Shown here piece after piece: positions 58,412 through 64,000 of a stretch of 64,000 bases of DNA; within the stretch, counting starts at the first letter, position 1; the number at the start of each line of letters is the position of its first letter. Origin of the DNA: an uncultured Oscillibacter sp. (lineage in GTDB: Bacteria > Bacillota > Clostridia > Oscillospirales > Oscillospiraceae); the NCBI GenBank assembly GCA_910587705.1, contig CAJUMX010000010.1:1-64000 (forward strand), written 5' to 3'. The position numbers and the translations under genes are program-made. The notes under the pieces were generated by a model. That model saw only the letters and a list, made by a program, of their open reading frames with translations. It made no database searches and had not been told where the DNA came from.

Positions 58412-59323
58412 TTAAAGAAGCAGCGCCGCGATGATGGGAATGGTGACGATGGAGGCCAGGGTGGAGACGAAGGTAATCTGGGCCATGCACTCCGCGTCCC
58501 CGCCGTACTCCATGCAAAGAAGGGACCCGTTCACCGCCACCGGCATGGCCATCTGGGTGACGGCGATGCCCAAAATTAAGCGCTCGGTCCCCAAAAGCCC
58601 CAGGATGGGACACAGCGCCGCCGGCATCACCAAAAGGCGGACCGCCGTGAGAACCCACAGCCGGGGAGAGGCCAGCATCCGCCCCAGGGGCAGCCCCGCC
58701 AGCAAAGAGCCCACAAACATCAAAGACAGCGGCACCGTGACGCTTCCCACGAATTCCAGCGCCTCTCCCGCCACCGCCGGCGGCCGCAGCCCCACCAGGG
58801 CCAGGACCAGCGCCAGGGCGGCGGCCAGGATGCAGGGGGAGAGCATGTGGCGGAGGCTGAACCGCTTTGCCCCTGTGAGCATCAGCGGCCCCAGGGTGAA
58901 GGACAGGAGGTTGAAGGGCAGGACCAGAATGACGGCGTAAAACAACGCGCCGGGGCCGAAGAGGGCCACCGCCACGGGATAGCCGATGAAGCCCACGTTG
59001 GGAAAGGCCAGGGTATAGCGCCACACGCCCTTTTGGCCCGGCGTGCCCCCCAGAAGGGGCGGCACCGTCAAGGCAAAGGCAAACTCCAGCCCGTAAAACA
59101 CCAGGGCGGTTTTCAGCACATCCAGCACCACCGCCGGCTCCGGCAGGGCCTCCCCGCTTCCCACGGCCCCCAGGATCATGGCGGGCATGGTGATGTTCAG
59201 CAGCAGCTTGGAAATCTTCCGGTCCACCTGCCCGCCCAGGATGCCCAGACGATTGGCGGCAAAGCCGCAGAGAATGGCGAAGAGCAGCACCAGCATCTCC
59301 GCCAGGGTATCCCAAAAACTCAT
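58412..59323 (-). CDS. AEC family (auxin efflux carrier-like) transporter
   Basis: A 303-residue carrier with about ten membrane segments and the inverted repeat of AEC transporters: LLFAILCGFAANRLGIL, LLLNITMPAMILGAV and FPNVGFIGYPVAVALFG in the first half, GIAVTQMAMPVAVNGSLL in the second. Bacterial members often carry malate or other organic anions. The start ATG 59323 is chosen for the membrane segment following it. A (GA)8 tract lies just upstream, where the ribosome site should be. Confidence 0.88.
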   Translation of the reverse strand: MSFWDTLAEMLVLLFAILCGFAANRLGILGGQVDRKISKLLLNITMPAMILGAVGSGEALPEPAVVLDVLKTALVFYGLEFAFALTVPPLLGGTPGQKGVWRYTLAFPNVGFIGYPVAVALFGPGALFYAVILVLPFNLLSFTLGPLMLTGAKRFSLRHMLSPCILAAALALVLALVGLRPPAVAGEALEFVGSVTVPLSLMFVGSLLAGLPLGRMLASPRLWVLTAVRLLVMPAALCPILGLLGTERLILGIAVTQMAMPVAVNGSLLCMEYGGDAECMAQITFVSTLASIVTIPIIAALLL

Positions 59324-59332
59324 GACAAAACT

Positions 59333-59348
59333 TCTCTCTCTCTCTCTC
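59333..59348. repeat. (TC)8 dinucleotide tract before the AEC gene
   Basis: Eight TC units, (GA)8 on the coding strand, end about nine bases before ATG 59323 and form the only purine-rich ribosome site there. Length change by slippage would alter the spacing. It lies in the gap between the CPBP and AEC genes. Confidence 0.8.
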
Positions 59349-59367
59349 GGGGCGGTGCCCCAGTTTC

Positions 59368-60078
59368 TCACATGCGCCCCGCCAGGGCCGACAGGGCGTT
59401 GACCCCCCCGTGGAGGGCGATGGAGGCCCAGAGGGTCCCGGCGTGCTCATAGGCCCAGGCCAGCACCAGCCCGGGAATCAGATACGGAACCATCCACAAA
59501 AAATAGGCCAGGTCCCGGCCCGCCACGGCAAACTGCCACACGTGGACCAGGGCGAAGAGGCCGCAGCTCACGGCGTAGGCCAAGAGGCGGCTGCGCTCTC
59601 TCAACCCGCCAAAGACCAGCCCCCGGAACAACGTCTCCTCCACAAAGGGGGCCAGGAACACCAGAATCAGCAGGGTCATGTGGGGGGCGCTGCCCGTCCG
59701 GGCGGAGATGGCGGAGTCGTTCAAATTCCCGGGGCGGTTCACAAACACGCTCCCCAGCCGGGCCGCCAGATCGGTGAGACCGTAGTGGGCCACCAGGCCG
59801 ATGGCCGCCGTCTTGACCGCAAGGCCCGGGTCGTCCAGAAAGCGGCGGGTGGAGGTCCCCAGGAGATGGTGGAAGAGGATGGCCGTCACGGCGAAGAGGC
59901 CGTAGTAATAGACCGCGCCGTAAAGCTCCCCGGAAATCCTTCGGCCCAAAAGCTCCCCCGCCAGGCGCCGGGCGGGCCCCGCCATAAGCGGGAGGAGGAG
60001 CAGGTAAAACACAAAGAAGATGGCGCCCCCGAACCGCTCCAGGTTCGTCAGCCCCCCAGAGGGTCGTTTCCTCGCCAT
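59368..60078 (-). CDS. CPBP family intramembrane glutamic endopeptidase
   Basis: A 236-residue protein of about seven membrane segments. FVEETLFRGLVFG is the EExxxR motif, FALVHVWQF the second motif with His, and SIALHGGVNAL the third His. These are the active-site residues of CAAX-prenyl-protease/Rce1-like enzymes. It lies between mutS and the AEC gene, 10 bases after mutS. Substrate unknown; some relatives process bacteriocins or regulators. Confidence 0.9.
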   Translation of the reverse strand: MARKRPSGGLTNLERFGGAIFFVFYLLLLPLMAGPARRLAGELLGRRISGELYGAVYYYGLFAVTAILFHHLLGTSTRRFLDDPGLAVKTAAIGLVAHYGLTDLAARLGSVFVNRPGNLNDSAISARTGSAPHMTLLILVFLAPFVEETLFRGLVFGGLRERSRLLAYAVSCGLFALVHVWQFAVAGRDLAYFLWMVPYLIPGLVLAWAYEHAGTLWASIALHGGVNALSALAGRM

Positions 60079-60088
60079 AGCCGCCCCC

Positions 60089-62695
60089 TTACGTCAGTTT
60101 TTGTTTCAGCTCATACAAGAGGCTCATGGCCTCGATGGGGGTCAGCGTGTCCGGCTGGCAGCGGCGCAGGGCCTCCAGCACCTCCCCCTCGCTTATGGAG
60201 CCCAGGGAGACCTGTTCCGTCTCCCGCCGGGGGGCGGCGTCGGGGACCCCGCCTGCCGTCTCCAGCTCCTCCAGCACCTGCCGGGCCCGCTGGAGCACCT
60301 TCTCCGGCAGACCCGCCAGCTTCGCCACCTCGATGCCATAGCTCCGGTCCGCCCCGCCGGGGAGGATTTTGCGCAAAAAGATAATCTCCTCCCCCCGGGT
60401 CCGCACGGCGATATTGTAATTTACGGTTCCGGGCAGGGTGTTTTCCAGCTCCGTCAGCTCGTGGTAGTGGGTGGCAAAGAGGGTCTTGGCCCCCAGGGTC
60501 TTGGGATTCGCGCAGTGCTCCAGCACCGCCCGGGCGATGCTCATGCCGTCGAAGGTGGAGGTGCCCCGGCCGATCTCGTCCAGAATCAGCAAGGAGCGTT
60601 TGGTGGCACAGCGGAGGATGTCCGCTACCTCCGTCATCTCCACCATGAAGGTGGACTGCCCGGCGGAGAGGTCGTCGCTGGCCCCCACCCGGGTGAAAAT
60701 CCGGTCCACCACGCCGATGCGGGCGTGGGAGGCGGGGACAAAGCTCCCCATCTGGGCCAGGAGGACCGTCAGCGCCACCTGGCGCATGTAGGTGGACTTG
60801 CCCGCCATGTTGGGGCCGGTGAGGATGGCCACCCGGTTTTCCTTCTCCCCCAGGAAGGTGTCGTTGGGGACAAAGAGGCTGTCCTTCAAAACCCGCTCCA
60901 CCACCGGGTGGCGGCCCTCCCGAATTTCAATGACCCCGGATTCATCCACGTCCGGGCGGCAGTAGTGGTTTCGCACCGCCACGGCAGCGAGGGATGCCAG
61001 CGCATCCGCCTCCGCCACGGCTCCGGCGGTTTTCAGTACCCGGCCGGAGGCGGCGGAAATCTCCTGGCGGAGCTGGGTGAACAGCTCGTACTCCAGGGCC
61101 ACCACCCGGTCCGAGGCGGTGAGGATGGAGTTTTCCAGCTCCTTCAATTCCTGGGTGATGTACCGCTCCGCCCCCGCCAGGGTCTGCTTGCGGATATAGG
61201 TCTCGGGCACCTCGCCCTTATAGCTGTTGGAGACCTCGATGGTGTAGCCAAAGACCTTGTTGTACTTGATTTTTAAGGTCCGGATGCCGGTGCGCTCCCG
61301 CTCCCGGGCCTCTATCTCGGGGATAACCCCCTTGCCGCTTTTTAAAATGTGCCGCAGGCGGTCCACCTCCGGGTGGAAGCCGTCCCGGATCAAATCCCCC
61401 TCCCGGACGGAGAAGGGGGGCTCGTCGCAGATGGTCTCGGCGATGCGCCGCCCCAGGTCCTCCAGGGCGTCCAGCTCCTCCGAAAGCTCCCGGAGGCGGC
61501 GGTCGGAAAAGGCGGCGAGGCGGCTCTTGATCTCCGGCAGCTTCTCGATGGCGGAGCGGAGGGCGGCCAAATCCCGCCCCCCGGCGGAGCCGTAGACAAT
61601 GCGGCCGATGAGCCGCTCCATGTCCCCCAGGCCCGAGAGGGCGGCGATCAGCTCCTCTCGGTCCACGGTCCGCTCCACCAGGGCCGCCACGGCCCCGTTT
61701 CGCCGGGTGATGGCGGCCACGTTCAAAAGGGGCCGCTCCAGCCAGCTGCGAAGGCACCGGCCCCCCATGGAGGTCTGGGTCCGGTCCAGCACCCAGAGGA
61801 GGCTGCCCTTCTTCTCCTTGCCCCGCATGGTGGCGGTCAGCTCCAGGTTCCGCCTCGCGGTCAGGTCCAGCTCCATAAAGAGGCCCTGTTCGTAATAGTC
61901 CAGGTCGTTGATGTAGGAGAGGTCCGTCTTTTGGGTCTCGTATAAGTAATGCAGCAAGCCCCCCAGGGCCAGGGCAGCGGCGGGCACGGCGGCGGGAAGC
62001 CGGTTCCAGGCCCCCTCGCCAAACTGCTGGCGGATGCTCCGCTCCGCCTCCGGCAATCGGAAGCGCCGCTCTCCGGCGCGCTCCACCCGGCAGTGGAACT
62101 TCTCCCCCAGGGCCGTCACCAGGGCCGTCTCGGCATAGGCCCCGTCATTCAGCACCGCCTCGGCAGGGGCGAAGCGGCCTAGCTCGTTGACGATATGCTC
62201 CGTCCGGTCCCTCCCGGTGAAGGAGGTGAGGTGGGCCCGGCCGGTGGTGATGTCGCAAAAGGCGACCCCGGCGGACCGGGCGTCGGCGTAGACGGCGCAG
62301 AGGAAGTTGCTGGCTTTTTCGTCCAGGCAGGCCGTGTCGGTAACCGTCCCCGGGGTGACCACCCGGATGATATCCCGCTTCACCAGCCCCTTGGCGGCGG
62401 CGGGGTCCTCCATCTGCTCGCAGATGGCCACCTTATAGCCCTTGGCGATGAGCCGGGCAATGTAGCTCTCGCTGGCGTGATAGGGGATGCCGCACATGGG
62501 AATCTGCTCGTCCTCGGGCTTTGCCCGCTTGCCCTTGTCCCGGCTGGTAAGGGTCAAATCCAGCTCCCGGGAGGCAAGGCGGGCGTCGTCGGCGAACATC
62601 TCGTAGAAATCGCCCAGGCGGAAGAACAAGATGGAGTCCGGGTTTTGCTCCTTGATCTCCAGGTACTGCTTCATCATGGGGGTCAGCTCTGCCAT
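60089..62695 (-). CDS. mutS: DNA mismatch repair protein MutS
   Basis: 868 residues, full MutS1 order. The N-terminal mismatch domain has RLGDFYEMFADDA with the Phe-x-Glu reader, then connector, lever and clamp. The ATPase holds GPNMAGKSTYMRQVA (Walker A), LLILDEIGRGTSTFDG (Walker B) and THYHELTEL. The C-terminal end has the helix-turn-helix dimer region (QPDTLTPIEAMSLLYELKQ). It binds mispairs and recruits MutL. It starts 36 bases after the MBL hydrolase gene and probably heads the mutS-mutL-miaA-hfq group. Confidence 0.97.
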   Translation of the reverse strand: MAELTPMMKQYLEIKEQNPDSILFFRLGDFYEMFADDARLASRELDLTLTSRDKGKRAKPEDEQIPMCGIPYHASESYIARLIAKGYKVAICEQMEDPAAAKGLVKRDIIRVVTPGTVTDTACLDEKASNFLCAVYADARSAGVAFCDITTGRAHLTSFTGRDRTEHIVNELGRFAPAEAVLNDGAYAETALVTALGEKFHCRVERAGERRFRLPEAERSIRQQFGEGAWNRLPAAVPAAALALGGLLHYLYETQKTDLSYINDLDYYEQGLFMELDLTARRNLELTATMRGKEKKGSLLWVLDRTQTSMGGRCLRSWLERPLLNVAAITRRNGAVAALVERTVDREELIAALSGLGDMERLIGRIVYGSAGGRDLAALRSAIEKLPEIKSRLAAFSDRRLRELSEELDALEDLGRRIAETICDEPPFSVREGDLIRDGFHPEVDRLRHILKSGKGVIPEIEARERERTGIRTLKIKYNKVFGYTIEVSNSYKGEVPETYIRKQTLAGAERYITQELKELENSILTASDRVVALEYELFTQLRQEISAASGRVLKTAGAVAEADALASLAAVAVRNHYCRPDVDESGVIEIREGRHPVVERVLKDSLFVPNDTFLGEKENRVAILTGPNMAGKSTYMRQVALTVLLAQMGSFVPASHARIGVVDRIFTRVGASDDLSAGQSTFMVEMTEVADILRCATKRSLLILDEIGRGTSTFDGMSIARAVLEHCANPKTLGAKTLFATHYHELTELENTLPGTVNYNIAVRTRGEEIIFLRKILPGGADRSYGIEVAKLAGLPEKVLQRARQVLEELETAGGVPDAAPRRETEQVSLGSISEGEVLEALRRCQPDTLTPIEAMSLLYELKQKLT

Positions 62696-62731
62696 GTGAT
62701 ACCTCGTTTCTCTCTAAACAGCATGCGGGGC

Positions 62732-63556
62732 CTATAGCTCCGCCGACGCGCCGCAGTCCATGGGCCGCAGGCGGTCCCCCAGGGTCTCTTGAAGCCGCTC
62801 ATAGGCCCAGTCGCCGGTGCAGTGGCCGGTGTAGTAAATCGTACTGCCCTGGCGCAGCTCCTCCGCCGTGGCGCGAAGCAGCGCCTCCGCCTCCGGCGCG
62901 CCGGGCTTTAGCTCAAAGAGGTGGAAGCCGCCAAACACCACGTCGGGCCTCCGCCCCAGCCGCCGCTCCGCCTCCCGGAGGGTATTCACGACGCCCAGAT
63001 GCCCGCACCCGGCCAAAAGCGCCGCCTTGCCGCCCTCCTCCACCAGCAGGTGCTGCTCGTGGGCAAAGCCGTCGGGCCGGAAGCCCTCCCTGACCTTCTC
63101 CTGGAGCTTGGGGGCCACGGCCCGGAGGGACTTGTCGTCCTCTACGCTGGAAAACAGCGTCAGCCCGTCCCCCAGGGTCTCCTGGGCTTTGGTGAAAACG
63201 AGCCGCTCCGCAAGCGCTTCCGTCTCCGGCAGGCCGATGTAGTTGGGCTCCTGCCCCGGGAGGACGGCGTAATAGGCCCCCAGGGCCTCTTGGCGGAGGT
63301 AAATGCTCGCTTTGGCATTGGCGGCGCAAAAGGCCGCCAGGCCGCCGCCATGGTCGGAGTGGCCGTGGGAGAGCACGGCGGTATCCACGGCGGCAAGATC
63401 GATTCCAAGGCTCCGGGCGTTATCCAGGAAGGAGGCGTCGGGCCCCATGTCGAAGAGGACCTTGCGCCCCGCCGCCTCCACATAGAGGGAGAGCCCCCGG
63501 GCGGCGGCAAGATCGGGGCGGTGGGACGTGTTTTCCAGCAGGGTGACGATTTTCAT
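62732..63556 (-). CDS. MBL-fold metallo-hydrolase
   Basis: A 274-residue metallo-beta-lactamase fold. HGHSDHGGGL is the zinc-binding HxHxDH motif, LAGCGHLGVVN and GGFHLFEL carry later His ligands, and YYTGHCTGD the last. It is the 7,8-dihydropterin-6-methyl-4-(beta-D-ribofuranosyl)-aminobenzene-5'-phosphate synthase-like group by motif style, but substrate is open. ATG 63556 is chosen: the frame upstream of it has no ribosome site and runs into a promoter region, and CGGGAGG precedes it. Confidence 0.83.
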   Translation of the reverse strand: MKIVTLLENTSHRPDLAAARGLSLYVEAAGRKVLFDMGPDASFLDNARSLGIDLAAVDTAVLSHGHSDHGGGLAAFCAANAKASIYLRQEALGAYYAVLPGQEPNYIGLPETEALAERLVFTKAQETLGDGLTLFSSVEDDKSLRAVAPKLQEKVREGFRPDGFAHEQHLLVEEGGKAALLAGCGHLGVVNTLREAERRLGRRPDVVFGGFHLFELKPGAPEAEALLRATAEELRQGSTIYYTGHCTGDWAYERLQETLGDRLRPMDCGASAEL

Positions 63557-63590
63557 GGGGAACCTCCCGGTTTTGGATTCAAGCCGCCCC

Positions 63591-63619
63591 TTGACAGCGG
63601 GGGCGGGGTTGGGTATAAT
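63591..63619 (+). promoter_or_regulatory. Antisense sigma-A promoter (locus C)
   Basis: Perfect consensus TTGACA (63591-63596), 17 bases, TATAAT (63614-63619), with no frame downstream on this strand. It drives the antisense RNA. Confidence 0.88.
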
Positions 63620-63625
63620 AGGGGC

Positions 63626-63733
63626 AAGAGGGCGGTCAGCCGGTGGCAGCCGGTTGGCGGTCAATCGTCTTACAAGTTTATAGCTTGAGAAATTGCCGCT
63701 TCTTGCTGTTACTGGGGGGCGGTTATTTCTTTA
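63626..63733 (+). ncRNA. Putative antisense antitoxin RNA (locus C)
   Basis: Expected start near 63626. It includes the GGCGGTCAATC segment (63656-63666) and ends in a hairpin, AGAAATTGCCGC (63688-63699) with GCGGTTATTTCT (63719-63730), followed by TTTA. About 108 bases, overlapping the last codons of the toxin frame. Confidence 0.65.
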
Positions 63734-63806
63734 GGTTGAACCCTAACTGGATAGCCGCAAGCACAAGCACGAGCGTAAGTAACGCGATGGTTTCCAGCAC
63801 GCTCAT
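63723..63806 (-). CDS. Putative holin-like type I toxin (locus C)
   Basis: A 27-residue peptide, MSVLETIALLTLVLVLAAIQ then LGFNLKK: one membrane helix with a basic end. This is the pattern of the small putative holin-like toxins (Hol_Tox, TxpA-like) of Bacillota. The ribosome site AGAGGTGA is inside an 8-bp hairpin, CCTCTTTC/GAAAGAGG, that would hide it. The stop codon lies in the AGAAAT..CCGC hairpin. GGCGG..TCAATC of the 5' leader (63835-63847) can pair with GATTGACCGCC near the 3' end. A perfect antisense promoter faces it. Membrane damage when unopposed is the expected action; inferred from family. Confidence 0.78.
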   Translation of the reverse strand: MSVLETIALLTLVLVLAAIQLGFNLKK

Positions 63807-63862
63807 GGGCCTCACCTCTTTCCACTTGAAAGAGGATTGACCCCGCCTCTCTTCCCATTTTC

Positions 63863-63881
63863 ATTGTACCACGTTTGTCAA
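63863..63881 (-). promoter_or_regulatory. Promoter of the locus C toxin
   Basis: Minus strand TGGTACAAT, an extended -10 (TACAAT 63863-63868). The TTGACA at 63876-63881 is too close to serve as its -35. The transcript starts near 63856, leaving about 50 bases before ATG 63806. Confidence 0.5.
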
Positions 63882-63892
63882 TAAGTTCCGGA

Positions 63893-63919
63893 AAGCCCCG
63901 CGCCGGCGCGCGGGGTTTC
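63893..63919 (-). terminator. Terminator of the truncated XRE gene
   Basis: CCCCGCGC and GCGCGGGG pair around a short loop directly after the XRE stop on the minus strand, with flanking AAA/TTT. Confidence 0.7.
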
Positions 63920-63920
63920 T

Positions 63921-64000
63921 TTATGTCTCCGGCTCCTTCGGCCAGTCCCGGCAGACCAGCTCGTCCAAGGAGACGTCGTAAAAATCCGCCAGGGCGATGA
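63921..64000 (-). CDS. XRE family regulator, C-terminal end only
   Basis: Only the last 26 residues are in the window, IALADFYDVSLDELVCRDW then PKEPET and a TAA. The LADFYDVSLDELV pattern is the helix cap of Cro/CI-type regulators, as in the pair at 30.6-31.1 kb. The remainder lies beyond 64000. Confidence 0.75.
   Translation of the reverse strand, partial: IALADFYDVSLDELVCRDWPKEPET

Overview
The window reads as chromosomal DNA of a GC-rich Bacillota, most probably a gut clostridium of the Oscillospiraceae (Flavonifractor, Lawsonibacter and Oscillibacter type). Reasons are: a T-box leader on ileS; consensus sigma-A promoters of the TTGACA-17-TATAAT kind; strong AGGAGG ribosome sites; SLH-domain surface proteins with a CsaB-type pyruvyl transferase; SepF and DivIVA; Hfq next to MiaA; and short clostridial DUF proteins. 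The assignment comes from reading the genes, not from a database search. High GC creates many long open frames opposite the real genes; these were left out. I saw no transposase, prophage, CRISPR array or rRNA.

Layout. 0-4.7 kb: heptad repeats, a small type I toxin-antitoxin-like locus, a ribbon-helix-helix regulator, T-box-ileS, and a zinc-dependent phospholipase C family gene. 4.8-13.2 kb: one compact operon with all seven shikimate steps plus the Phe and Tyr branches (aroF-tyrA-aroB-aroA-aroC-pheA-aroE::aroK-aroQ). It is preceded by a 33-codon leader peptide packed with Tyr and Phe codons and a terminator with a complementary antiterminator arm, which is a textbook attenuator layout. 13.2-20.8 kb: a Cys-rich protein, a MATE exporter, tRNA-Leu, pyridoxamine kinase, a secreted LysM 5'-nucleotidase and a hydantoinase. 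20.9-31.1 kb: DUF4330 and lipoprotein genes, a GT4-CsaB fusion, birA with split chrA, a purine permease with a structured leader, thioredoxin with an unusual thioredoxin reductase, rpe, and tandem XRE regulators. 31.1-46.6 kb: repeats, recR, a second toxin-like locus, an SLH phosphodiester glycosidase, ferredoxin, a 165-bp palindromic element, tex, MATE, prfB, a giant SLH protein and a C39 peptidase. 46.8-63.6 kb, all on the minus strand: a pyruvyl transferase/FrhB fusion, dCMP deaminase, HAD, divIVA, sepF, yggS, an HlyD-like adaptor, hfq, miaA, an oxidoreductase, DUF6440, mutL, AEC and CPBP membrane proteins, mutS and an MBL hydrolase. 63.6-64 kb: a third toxin-like locus and the end of an XRE gene.

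Two regulatory systems stand out. First, three unlinked loci (64-369, 32122-32397, 63591-63881) share one design. Each has a 25-28 codon peptide with an AGGAGG-type site buried in a hairpin, a stop codon inside a second hairpin, a convergent consensus promoter for an antisense RNA over the 3' end, and complementary segments in the 5' and 3' parts of the sense RNA. This is the architecture of type I toxin-antitoxin modules. Second, the aromatic operon appears to be controlled by ribosome-mediated attenuation on Phe/Tyr codons, which is unusual for Bacillota, where T-boxes or TRAP are commoner.

Working together: the CsaB domain at 21.5-23.7 kb would pyruvylate the secondary cell wall polymer to which the two SLH proteins (32.4-35.5 and 41.1-45.4 kb) bind. 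MutS and MutL give mismatch repair. SepF, DivIVA and YggS form a division-related group.
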